From assembly GCF_000220395.1 (NCBI RefSeq), contig NW_004086616.1, positions 26,330-90,329 of the forward strand: a stretch of 64,000 nt of DNA, given 5' to 3'. The position numbers were made by a program, and so were the translations under genes. Of this stretch, positions 42,312-54,310 are shown piece after piece. This DNA is from Ichthyophthirius multifiliis. Its lineage: Eukaryota; Ciliophora; Oligohymenophorea; Hymenostomatida. The notes under the pieces were generated by a model. It worked only from the letters and a program-made list of their open reading frames with translations. It did not search any database and was not told the origin of the DNA. Every line of letters begins with the position of its first letter. Positions within the stretch are counted from its first letter, which is position 1.

Positions 42312-43195
42312 TCATATAATTATTAAAGACACACAATCAAACTCGTTCTAATATTTAGAATTTTATTCATTTATTTCTTTAATTTATGTATAATTTAGAT
42401 TAAAACCATTATCTATAAAAACTAAAACATTACCTCCTATATACCATGCCTATTATATATCCAAAAAATATTCTAATTCAATTACTTATTATTATAGATA
42501 TTATAAATAAAGCTATTCTTGTATTTATTATTGTGATTAATAATAAAAAAGTTGTTTAATCCTTCAATTTTTATAGCTTCTGCTCCAATTTAAAAGTCTT
42601 GGAATTATTTATAAATTAAATTAGTTGGAACATCAATAACACATTATTAAAAATTAATCGAATTATTATTAATATATAATTATCTTTTATTAATTTGCTC
42701 TATTTTTAGCTAAGAATTTTTATTATTTGGTAAACTATTTAAAATAACTTCAGTCTCCAAACTCTTTGTATTAAATGATAGTAATTCATGTCCATCATCT
42801 AGAATTATTATTTATTTATAATTATATTCTTCAATAAAAAAATTATTAAAATGTAATAAAATATTACTTTATTTTAATAAACTAGTATTTTTTAATCTAA
42901 AGATGTTAAATTTTAATTAATTTTCTTTATTTTCACTTAAATTAAAATCCTATTGGCAAAATGTCAATATATTTTCTTCTTTTTTAAATGTGTATTAAAT
43001 ATATTAAGGTTCTGATTAGTGAAAAATATACATATATCTTTTGTCTATTTCTTATATTTTTGTTTATTTTAATTCAGGAATTGATATATATATATATAAA
43101 ATTATTATTTGTTTGTATAATGAGTTATTATATTTATTTATAATAGTTAATAATAATAAAACTTTCTTATATTTCAAGCTTATTTAATAATTCAT
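42312..43195 (-). CDS. Uncharacterised protein, about 294 aa, possibly beta-rich (one frameshift)
   Basis: ATG 43195, TGA 42312-42314; 884 bases, so one missing base (A6 run 42463-42468, T6 in sense) gives 295 codons. The N-terminus has hydrophobic segments (KKVLLLLTII, IIILYIYISI), either a membrane anchor or an unspliced intron that happens to be in frame. The remainder has repeated short beta-like stretches (ILDDGHELLSFNTKSLE, CVIDVPTNLIY, AWYIGGNVLVFIDNGFN) compatible with a propeller, but no WD or Kelch signature. Function unknown. Confidence 0.6.
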
Positions 43196-44802
43196 AAAAA
43201 TGATTTTAATAACTTTAATTTTTAAGATTAATTTCTTTCTAAAGTATATAATTACTGGACTATATTGTAATGTTATTTTCAGTGATTATTTTATTGAAAA
43301 TACATTTTTAAAGCTTTTTTTCAAAATATATTTAAAAGTAATTTTTATTTTTATTTTACTTTTTAATCAATATTATCCTTCGATTCTTTATTATCTTTTT
43401 GTTATTTATTATTTAATATTTTAGAATATTTTTAGTTAATTATACTATTAACTTTTATATTTAAATATTTTAATTTATTTTAATTTTTATTTTGACAATA
43501 AAGATATTTTATTATTAATTTTAAATAATAACACAATCTTCTACATTTTTACATATTGTTATGTAGCTGTATTTTTAAAAAATATATTTTATTATAATTA
43601 AAGCCAATAAAATTAAATGAATAAAAAAATTCATTAAAATTGATTTTATTTTAGAACCAAGAAAATAAAATTATTAAGAAATAAATATATTTATTAAATA
43701 AAAAAATAACATTTTAGCTATATCATACTTATAAGAAAATTAATTACTAAACAAAGCAAAATAAAAAACGCTAAAATATAAAGAAAATTCTAAAAACAAA
43801 AACTGTACCCATTTTTTCATGTTTTATCCTTGATAGATAATAAAAGATAATATAAAAAAGTTAAAGAAAATAAATATTATATTATGTAATCATCTTATTT
43901 AAAAAAAAATCAAAAAATTCTATTTAAAGTTAAATAAATATGACACCATAATTTAGCAATATTTGTATTTTGCAATACATTTTTTTTTAGCCTTAATAAA
44001 TATTAAAAACAAAAGATATAAACAATGAAATAATTACCATAATTAATAATTTTATTTATTATTAAAATACAATATATTTTATTTATTATATGTTTTTTTA
44101 TTATTAGAAATTAATTTAAAAATATTTAAATTTTAATTTAATTATTAATAATTATTTAAATTCAAAAAAATAAATATTATTATTTAATTATTAAACTTTT
44201 AATTTTTTATATTAAATAAATAAAAATATGATTAATTCTTTATTAAAAAAAATAAAAATTTTATATAATGACTATGATAATACATTTATTTACTTGAAAA
44301 TATTAATATTATTTTAATTTTTACTAAACATGTTTATTATGTTATTTTCTTTTTTATTTATTTTATATGGATATTAATTGATTTTTTTTATTTATTAAAT
44401 TCTTCATTTCATATGGATATTAATTGAATTTTTTTTGGTTTATTAAATTCTTCTTATAATAAAAATAAAAATAAAAATAAAAAAGAAAAACAATAATCGA
44501 ATAATAATTATATATATTATATTAAAACAAGAAATATTAGACTTATATTATTTAATAATTTATATAATATTAAATAAATAATTATTTAAATGAAAATATT
44601 TTTTTTACTCATTAAAAATCTATTTTTTATTGAAAACAAAAACACAAATATTTTATACAAAATTTGATAAAAACACATTTATAAAATAATCAAAAATAAA
44701 CTTAATTGTATACTAAATCTAAAAAAGTACAAACAAAAAAATAAATATATATATTTATTTATATAAAAAATACATTCAAAATATATAAAAATAAAAAAAG
44801 AT
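43196..44802. other. 1.6-kb AT-rich region with a tandem duplication
   Basis: No supported gene. A hydrophobic open frame at 43200-43424 is A/T driven. It contains the duplication listed at 44363-44453 and an (A4-5T)n run at 44458-44483. Confidence 0.5.
44363..44453. repeat. Two-copy tandem repeat, about 46 bp unit
   Basis: The segment containing atatggatattaattga and ending tttattaaattcttc occurs twice in direct succession, differing at a few positions. The copies lie in non-coding DNA. Confidence 0.8.
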
Positions 44803-46313
44803 ATGTAAAAATTAACCTAAGGCTTCTTACAAAAGAGTATATAAAACTACCCAAAAACACAAAATGTATTATAATGGGTATGTGATAATAAAAAAACAAT
44901 CCGTTTCCGTTTATTCAGCGAAATTGAATTAAAAAGCATTAATGACCCCCTGAAAAACATAAACAAAGGCCTAGGTTTAGTATCTTAACAAGAAATCCAA
45001 GCTGGATCTGAAGTTTTTTTAGTATCAACTGAAAAGTCAATAACTGGCTTAGAATTGGTAGGAAGTGATCGTATAAAAGCGTATGAAATAAATGATTCTG
45101 TAACAAAAATCGCGTCTAAGTATTACGAAAAAAATCCATATCAATTTTATTATATCTAAAATGTACTCAAAATAATCACATAACTAAATGTGCATAGTAA
45201 ATTCGAAACTATGTAATTATATCCATATGCAGATTATTTATTGAAGTATTTTCTAGATAATGCAAATGAAATACCTAAAAACCCATTATATTGGGACACT
45301 AATACTATAAAAGGTATATATTCTTCATATTTAGCTAGTTTAATTAGTTCCACACATAGTCAGTTTTAAAGTATAACTGAAGATCTATATAATAATAGAC
45401 TTTTCGGGTTCGTTTTTTAGGATTTTTGTAATTATATGAGTATTGTGAGAAGTAGAAATTTGAATTTTTTACCTGAATAGCCGAAACATTTTGATATTAA
45501 TTCAGTTGTTATTATGACTCCTGTAGTAGATTGGATTAATCATTCCTTTTAGCCTAATTGTAGGGTTACAGGGACTTATTTTGAACATGAAAATGAGAGC
45601 TATGTGTGTGTTAAAGCGATTAAAGATATTTTGCCGGGTGAGGAGTTAACTTTGAATTACGGAAATATGCCAAACTACGATTTTTTAATGAAATATGGGT
45701 TTGTTAATTAGATAAATGAATTTAATGAATTTGGATTAAATTTGAACTTTGATAATTATTTGGAATATACTTCTTAACAATTTGAATTAAAATAAAAAAT
45801 TTTTAAAATTTAAAAGGATTTCACTTTAGACAGGTTAATCTTTATTTTTTATTATATAATTGTGTTAATATGTTTTTATTTTTATATTTTTTTAACAAAA
45901 TTAGATTTGTTATTTATTAAAATAAAATAAATAAAGATTTATTAAGAACTTTAAGAATTTATTTTATTAGTGATTAAGATGTTTTTAATAATACTGAAAT
46001 TTCCACCTATATGTTTAATGATTTTGATAAATAAATTAGTACTTAAAATGAAGTTTAATTGTGCAAATATATGATTAATATACTTAATTAGGAAAAATAA
46101 AAATACATTAAAAATAGATAAAGTACACTTGATTATAACAAAATAGAAAGATAAGATAAAAAAGGATTAATTATTGATATAGATACTTTAAATGAAATAC
46201 ATCTTATTTAAGACTAAAATTATAGAAATATGTTACATATATGTATTGAGGAATAAATTGTTATCGACAATAATATAAAATTCTTTACAAAAATGCTTGA
46301 AAAGGTTTAATGA
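44803..46313 (+). CDS. SET-domain lysine methyltransferase (Rubisco-LSMT/SETD3 type), 465 aa
   Basis: ATG 44803, one 113-nt intron 45834-45946 (phase 2), TGA 46311-46313; 466 codons. N-SET part: KGLGLVSQQEIQAGSEVFLVS. The long I-SET insert follows, then the SET core with VVDWINHSFQPNC (NHS motif) and LPGEELTLNYGNMPNYDFLMKYGF (the catalytic-Tyr region and LSMT-type end). After the intron comes the Rubisco-LSMT substrate-binding domain (RTLRIYFISDQD, KYMINILNQEK). Relatives methylate Lys of non-histone proteins, or actin His in SETD3; the substrate here is not predictable. The start in this frame, rather than a nearer ATG in another frame, keeps the SET reading frame open. Confidence 0.93.
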
Positions 46314-46826
46314 TAAAATTCAATAATATTTATATGAAAAGAATAATTTATATTAATTAATAAATTAACATAATTTATATAATTTTTAAACAATTAAAAA
46401 CAAAAATAAAATAACTATGAAATTATAAAATATACTATATATTACAAAAAATTTAATTATTTTTACTTTTTAACGATTAAATAAAGCTCAATAAAAAAAT
46501 ATTTGATAACATACATTATTTGTTTCTCTAAAATTTTATTTTGCATATTTAAATAAATGTAATATTTAAATATGTATTTTTTTTTTAGATAATTTAAAGT
46601 ATTTTATTTTTTTGATTCTTAGTTTTAAATTGATATTATTCATTATTCATATTCAATAGTTTTCCTCATATGAATTGAAGAAATGAATAAAAAAATATAA
46701 TTTTCATTATTATTAAAAATATATAATTTTTATTAATATTAATAATAATATATTTCAAAACCAACTTATTTTAAAATAATTTATAATTAAAAAAAAAGAT
46801 ATTATAAAATCATCTTTTAATTATAA
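46314..46826. other. AT-rich intergenic
   Basis: Spacer between two plus-strand genes; A/T runs only. Confidence 0.5.
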
Positions 46827-48542
46827 ATGAGAAGAAATGTCCATGAAAGACATATACATACTTTTAGACATTCTATAAGTTAATAAGAAAGTGCATATTC
46901 TCTTTAATTCTAAGATATTTCTAAATGTATAGATAAAGCATTATAATATTTAAAAACTTTATAATTCTTATACTTAAAAAATTAATAATATTTTTTTATA
47001 AAAAGTAAACCACTCTTTTACTCATTCATTTACTTACAAATTAAATGAAAAAAACAATAGATGGCGTTGGGTTATTTTATTATTCATAATTCTTAGTAAT
47101 TTAGGTAACTTTTTTTCTGATGATTTTCCTGCAGTATTAGAAAATTAATTAAAAACATAACTTTAAATGAGTGCTCTTTAATATAATTTATTATACAGTA
47201 TTTTATGTATACCACCTTTAGCATTATTAGCTGGATATTTAATAGATAAATTAGGAGTTTATAAAGTAATGATTACATGTAGTATTTTATAAAACATAGG
47301 TTAATCTTTGTTTACATTTGGTTTATATTAAGAAAACTATTATACAATTGTTTTTGGTAGATTTATTTTTGGAATTGGTCTTGAGAATTTTAATATTTGT
47401 GGATTTAATATTATTGATAGATGGTTTCCTAAATCGGAGTTGTCTTTTGCAATGGGTTTTATAGTTTCTATAGGACGTATTTCTATGCTAACTTCTAGTT
47501 TTGTATATCCTATTTAATATGATAAAAACAAATTATTATGGGAGGCGGCTTTTATAGGTGTTTATGTATGCATTATATCTTTTTTTAGTGTTATTTGTTT
47601 GAACTTTTTAGATAGACATTTAGCCACTGATTAGGAAAAATAAAAAGTTCAAACAGAAAAAATTAAATTTAAAGATATTAAAAAGTTTAAAGGAATTTAT
47701 TGGCTTATAATATTTACAATTTGCTTCTCTTTTATGATATTGGAACCTTTTATGGCTAATATGTAAGGTAAATATTTTTAAAGATTAATGTTTTTAAAAA
47801 AATAGAAATCATGATAATAAGGTATGATATATAAAGTAATCATGCAAGCAATTTTTACACTTTCCCTTTTCTTTTAGGAGCAATTTTTATTCCTTTAGTA
47901 GGGATTTTAGTTGATAAATTTGGAAACAGAGGAACTTTTGCAATTTTAGGGGGTCTATTATTTAATAGTTTCTTTTTATTATTATATAAAGAGGCTACAT
48001 GTCGAAATGAAAAAGGTTGCTATGTGTATGTTTTTATAGCATTGTCAATCCTTGGATTAGGATATGGTATATTATAAAGTGTATTATGGCCTTGCATAAA
48101 TTTAGTTGTTCGTTAAAAAAACTTGGGTACTGCAGGAGGAGTGGCTAACTTTGTATTATAAACAGGTAATATTATAGATATTTTAATTGCTAATATTTAA
48201 AAAAAAGAAAAAAAATATATATAAATTTATAATAATATAATTATACATATATATATATGTTTTTTATTAGGATTACTTATTAATCCTATATTTATTGGAA
48301 TTATTTAAGATTAATCTTAATAGAAATATGGTTATGATATGTTACTTTTATTTTGTTTTGGAGAAAGTTTGCTTATAACTTTATTAGCTATAATTTTTAC
48401 TTATAAAGATTATAAAGATTTAAGACTAATAACTGATGTAGAACCTAAAATTGCTTTAAGCTAAATTTGGGAATATTAGGATTAAAGTTTAACGGATTAA
48501 GAAAATATTTCTTTAATTAAAGGAAAACTATAACATTAATGA
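46827..48542 (+). CDS. MFSD1-like major facilitator transporter, 497 aa
   Basis: ATG 46827, TGA 48540-48542. Introns 46927-47005, 47768-47805 and 48166-48270 give 498 codons. About twelve hydrophobic segments are visible. MFS motif A between helices 2 and 3 reads GYLIDKLGVYKV, and the second half repeats it as GILVDKFGNRGTF. MFSD1-like features are RWVILLFIILSNLGNFFSDD at the start and the late QKNLGTAGGVANFVLQTGLL block. MFSD1 in animals is a lysosomal dipeptide exporter; lysosome or phagosome location here is inference. The first intron is the least certain: its 79 nt also look partly codon-like, and without removing it a one-base shift is needed. Confidence 0.9.
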
Positions 48543-48831
48543 GTTTATAATTTAAAAATATTTTAATTCTTAATATTTTTTAATAAAATATTCAAGTATT
48601 TTTTTTATTTAATAGAAAATAAAATATATATAAATATTTTAATATATTCTAATAAAAATTATAATTTTAATTTAATTAATTATTTTTTAAATAATTTAGT
48701 TAAATCATATTTATTTATTTATATTTACATACTATTTTTTAAACTATATATTTATAAATTTAATAATTTTAATATTATATTCATTATATATTTTAGTTTC
48801 AAAAGAATAATTTAAAATTTATATTTTTATA

Positions 48832-50072
48832 TCATTTTATTGTTGAACCTTTTAATTATTCATCATTTTTTTAATAACTTATTATATTAATTATATTTAT
48901 TAATTGCCCATTTTCCCATTTTCCTTAGATTTTTTAATTATCTTATCCATTATATATCCCATTTCCATGTTATTTTCCTTATTTCCATTCTCCTTAGTAA
49001 GAAGCTCCACTTGGCCAAATTATTTAACCAACACCATCTTTTAAATCTTCCTTAAACTCTCCTATATATTTTTTACCATCTGCATATTAAAAAACGCCTT
49101 ATCCTTCCATTTTATTATTTTACCACTAACCTTCGTATTTATCTCTTTTTAAAATTAAATATTATTCTTAAAAATAAATAAATATCATTAAATAAAATAT
49201 ACCCATTTTACCATATATAAATTCCCTTTCCAGAAAAAAAATTATATTCAAAATTTCCTATATACTAATTCCCATCATACCATATGGAATGCCCAAATCC
49301 ATTTTTTTTACCCATTTCATAATTTCCTTCGTGTTAATAATTATTAATATACTTTTCAATCCCAAATCCATTTTATTAATCATTCTACCATTCGCCTTCA
49401 TAAGAAAAACCTTCGATTCTCGTATATTTACCTTTTCCTTAAGCCATATTATTTTGCCATTAGCCTTCATATCTTTTTTTAAAAAAAGAAAACTATTTTT
49501 AATTATTTTTTTAAATTTACACATCACCGTCAGCATGTATTAATCTTCCTTGTCCGCTTATTTTATCGTTTTCCCAAAATCCTTCTAATAAGCTTCCATC
49601 TTTATAAATTTATTTACCTCTTCCGTATTTTATTCCATTTTTAAAATTGCCTATATAAATAGATCCATCATCGTTTTTATTTTTTTATTTGTTAATTTAA
49701 ATTCTCTTCTTATTTTTTGTTTTTTTAATAGTTAAACTCACCTAAATTGATATATTAAATTCGTGCTTTTTCTGATAAATATTAAGAAATATCACTTTAT
49801 AATTAAATTGAATTTTGTAAATCTTCACTTATTTTAGGAGTTTATTACTTTTTATTAATTTAAATTTCAATTATATCTTCTTGATTACTATTTTCTGTTT
49901 TTGCAGATTTTTAATTACATTGTTTGTAAACTTTCTCTTTATTTTTATGAATTTTGGTTTTGATTTCTTTTTCATAAGAATCTTCTAAAATTTATTTTTC
50001 TGTTTCAACCTATAATTAAATATCTTCCTATTATTTGTAAAAATCATTATTTTGTGAACAGCATTGACCCAT
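48832..50072 (-). CDS. MORN-repeat protein with MGQCC acylation signal, about 367 aa
   Basis: ATG 50072, TGA 48832-48834. Introns 49709-49741 (33 nt), 49473-49520 and 49145-49202. After an N-terminal coiled region of about 110 residues there are eight or more MORN repeats ([116 protein letters not shown]). The start MGQCC is a classic N-myristoylation plus palmitoylation context, so membrane anchoring is likely. MORN repeats bind phospholipids or organise membrane-associated scaffolds. The exon join at 49709 needs one base fewer (for example T5 49674-49678) to reach the MORN frame. Confidence 0.85.
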
Positions 50073-52275
50073 TTTTTTATAAATTTTTTTATTTATAAAA
50101 ACTAATATTCTTAATCAAGATTACAATAATTATATTTAAATTAGAATGAGAAAAATATAAAATAGTAAATATAAAATTTTTAAATATAAAATCTCTTAAA
50201 ATTTATAAATATTTTTTTAATAATTATTTTTTAAAATAAGTTTATTTTTTTATAATTTAATATTAAATATTTTAATAATTAATAATCTTTATATATTTAA
50301 TATTTTAATTTGTATTTATATTAAATTTATATATATATATATTTATCCAAACTATTTTTATATTAGTCGTATTAAACTTTAAATAAATAGTATTTTATAG
50401 TAAGTTTTAGAGTATTTTATAATAAGTTTTAGAGTATTTTCTTCATCTTTTTAATATAAATTGAAAAATTTATTTTTAAATTACATCTTATCTGCAATAA
50501 TATATTCTAAATTTATAATTAAAATATTCATTTTTAATAATTCTCAATTTAAATATAAATTTGCTTATATTATTTTAATTTATCCAATTAATTAAGAAAT
50601 ATTGATGAAAAAAATTTTTACATATATTTATTTTAATTGACACAACTAATTCATAATTAATTAAATAAATAAAATGAGCAAGTTTAATTATTATTAAAAT
50701 TAAATTTATTCTGTAATTTTATAATTTTCTATAAAATATAAAGCTTAAATAAATAAATATATTGATAAATATCATTTGCTTTTGTTCTAACATGTTTTTC
50801 TAATATTTTATTGTATTTTTATTTTTTATTTTTTATTTATTTAAATAATTTATTCATTTGATTTGACTTATATTGATATTACTAATTATATAATTATTTT
50901 CTATATTAAATTATGACATATATAAATAATGCAATATTATTTTAACATTTAATCTTGAATCTAATTATTTTAACCTTTTTCATAAAAAGCTTTTTTACCA
51001 TTATTTTATATTCAAATTTATATTGATAAAAGTAAAATTTTATTGAAATGTTTTATAATAATTAAATTAGTTTATATAAAAAAATAATTAAAAACATAAA
51101 TTTTTATAATCGGTTGCAATAAATGCAGATATATTATTTAATTAATATCTATTTATATTATAATATATTTATATAATAATTAATAAATTTCAAATTCAAT
51201 AATATTTATATTTTAGCTCTATTTTTTAATATTAAAATTAATTTTTTTTTTATTTATTTATGATACAAATTTTTAAGAAAAAATACACTATTTAGTATAG
51301 ATAAAAAAATATGGAAATTAGTAAAAACATAAATTCTTATTAACTAAAATTATTTTTAAATTTATTTTTAATTAATATATATAGTTTTCTGATATATAAA
51401 ATTTTCACTATTAAAGAGTTTAATATATTCTAAACATATAAAAAATATTTAGTTAAAGAATCATCATTATTTAAATAATATATTAAAAATGTTATCTAAT
51501 TTATTTTACTTTAATAATTATTGAATGTATAATGTAAGTATATTATTTTTGAAAAATTAAATTAATATATTTAAATATTTTTTTATTTGATAAATATACT
51601 ATTATTGTATAAATGAATTTATTTTAATGTTAATATAAAAGAATAAATCAATTAAATATTAATAATAAGTGCAATAATAATAGTATTTAATATAATTTTA
51701 TAACCAAATTACATGAAATATAATTATCATTTATTAAATAATTAAATTATTAAGATTTTATTAATTATTAAATAAATTAATATTTAATGAAAAGAATAAA
51801 AAAAGACATTTTTTATATAATTTGCTTAAAAAGCTAAGAATAATATAATATTTATTTTTTTCATAAAAATTATATAACATTTTGAATTTGTTTTTGAAAT
51901 ATTATATAAATAATATATTTTATATATTAATATTTTAAGTTAATTATATTTAAAAAAATACTAAATACTTAAAAATAATTATAATAAATTAGTATTATTA
52001 TAGATAATTGATAATAAATATATTTGTATAAAAATTATTAAATTCTTATAATTAATTAAATAAATTTATTAACATTTTTTTTTATATAAAAAATAAAATA
52101 ATAGAAGATAATTTTTATTTTAATTTAGTAAATAAAAAATTTAAATTATAAAAATTAAATATTATTCCAAGAAATATATTTTTTATTTTCTTTTGTAAAA
52201 AACAAATTCGAAAATTAAAAATAAAAAAACAATTTTTTTAAAAAGTATTAATATATTTACATAAAAAACAAATTA
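50073..52275. other. 2.2-kb AT-rich region
   Basis: No coding structure. It contains the 22-bp tandem duplication at 50391-50434. It separates divergently transcribed MORN and EF-hand genes. Confidence 0.55.
50391..50434. repeat. Two-copy 22-bp tandem repeat
   Basis: Two adjacent near-identical copies of tattttatagtaagttttagag (second copy with one G-to-A change), in non-coding DNA. Confidence 0.75.
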
Positions 52276-53654
52276 ATGAGAAAAAATATTAATGATAAAT
52301 TATTAGCAATTGTCACTATAAATTTAGGTGATGAAGAAGGTGATTGCCTAATAAAAGTACATTAAAATGATGATATAATATAATTAGCTAAAGATTTTTG
52401 TGTAAATAATTAACTTAAAGATGATTGTGTTGCATATATAGTACAAAATATAAAAAAATAAATAAATAAAGCATAATCTATGAAAGCGTCAAAATTTTAA
52501 TAACTTTCTAGTTGTCAAAGTAGTGAAAAGGATGAAATTTAAAGTTAAACAACAAATTCTTCATAAAAAAATCCTTATCCACTAAAGTTGAATCCTAATT
52601 AAATAAACGAAGATTTAAAAAAAAGAGTAAGAAAGAAGATGAATATTATACAAAATGTGAAAAATAACAATAATAAAATATTAAAAAAAACATATAAGAA
52701 ATGGTGAAGAAATAATAAAATTATAATTATGAACCTTCTTTAGCGAATACATGCTAAAAAAATAACCTAAATGATAAAAATTAATATTATATTAACCCTA
52801 TTTTGTTAAATAAAAGCTTTGAAAAAAAATAAATAACGATTGATTTAGACAAATTTCAAAAATAAATTTAGTAGCAAAAATAATAAAAATCCAGATGTTA
52901 AACACCATATAATAATAATTTTAACGAAGCTGCTAGGACTAAATCTTCTAATTAATAACAAAGAAAACCTAATTAAATTAAAGTTGACCTCAAATAAATG
53001 AAAAAACAAAATGAAACTACTATTTTGAGTATTAATTTTTTAAAAAATATTATTATATAAATTAATTATAATTTTTTAATATATATTTTACATATTAAAT
53101 TTTATTTAAGATGAAAGATAAAGAAGAAATAAATCTCAAATTTTTTCAAAAAATAATCTTGATATTGCATTAAAAAATTAAACTGAATGCAATAAATATG
53201 AAAATAATTAAAGCAAAATAAGAAAATCTACAATTATTTAATATAACTAATAGTTTATAGAATATCTGCATTAAGAAGTATTTAGCAAAATGGACAGTAA
53301 TAATGATGGACTAATAAATGCTTTTGATATAAATATATAAAATATATAAATAGATATTTTAAATTGTGTATAGGATGTATTATATGATATGGCTGATATG
53401 GACATATCTTTTGAGTTTGAAGAATTTGTAGTTTATCTTTAATAAAAACAATTAATGATGCAATTATTTGAAGTATTTTTTATATTTTTAAAATATTAAA
53501 TATATTAATAGATATATGAAAATATAATTTGTAAAAAGAAATAGTAAAATAAAACATAATAAAATTAAAATGAATAATAGTAATAGTAAGTTATATTTAA
53601 AAACGATTTGACTAATTTCTCATTTTAAGATGAAATTATGTTTAATAATAACAC

Positions 53655-53701
<47 letters not shown>

Positions 53702-53916
53702 GTATTAATAGTACCTTTAATAATTAAAGTTGTTTTGGCAATTAAAACGATAAATAAACAATTTTCTTTTCATTTAATAAAGTCAATTAAGATATTGATG
53801 ATATTTAGCCATGTTTCGGAAATTCTAATAATATTAATAATATTGATCATTAAAATTATAACTTGCCTTTACCAGGAAGATATTAAAATATAATAAAAAA
53901 ATAAGTCAACATATGA
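52276..53916 (+). CDS. EF-hand protein with poly-Asn tract, about 507-519 aa (one frameshift)
   Basis: ATG 52276, TGA 53914-53916. An intron at 53029-53110 is well supported; a second 39-nt GT-AG segment at 53473-53511 encodes an intron-like hydrophobic peptide and is also likely removed. One base is missing from the A8 run 52617-52624. The first 120 residues are globular (LLAIVTINLGDEEGD, KDFCVNNQLKDDCVAYIV), resembling the start of calcium-regulated ciliate proteins but unassigned. A canonical EF-hand loop follows (DSNNDGLINAFD), with a second weaker unit (MADMDISFEFEEFVVYL). A run of about 13 Asn (AAT repeat at 53656-53698) and a polar tail end the protein. Calcium sensing is the likely role. 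Confidence 0.75.
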
Positions 53917-53939
53917 TGACTTTTTATATTAAAAAATAA

Positions 53940-53978
<39 letters not shown>

Positions 53979-54310
53979 CTAAGATAATATAATATATACC
54001 TGTAATTATATATAAAACTTTTATTATTTATATATGTTAAATTTTTATTTTTTTATTAACTACACTTAATTTAAAAATTATAAAAAAATTATTAAAATAT
54101 ATTAAGTAATTTTTAGACAAAATATTTACTATAAATATTAAAAATTTAAATAAATCATTTTTTAAATACTTTAAAAATAACATGTTTTATAGTATTTTAA
54201 TAGTTGATTTTTTTTTTATTTTAATTTTAAAATATGATATTTTTTTAAAAATAATTAAAACATTAAAACTTGTTTTTCTTAACTAAAAATAAATAACTAG
54301 AAATTAATAT
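53917..54310. other. AT-rich convergent intergenic with (AT)n at 53941-53973
   Basis: Spacer between the 3' ends of the EF-hand gene and the Gln-rich gene. It holds an AT dinucleotide array and otherwise nothing visible. Confidence 0.6.

Noticed and set aside
43200-43424. 74-residue hydrophobic protein
   Set aside because: No start context, motif or codon structure; composition is what random AT DNA gives under code 6.
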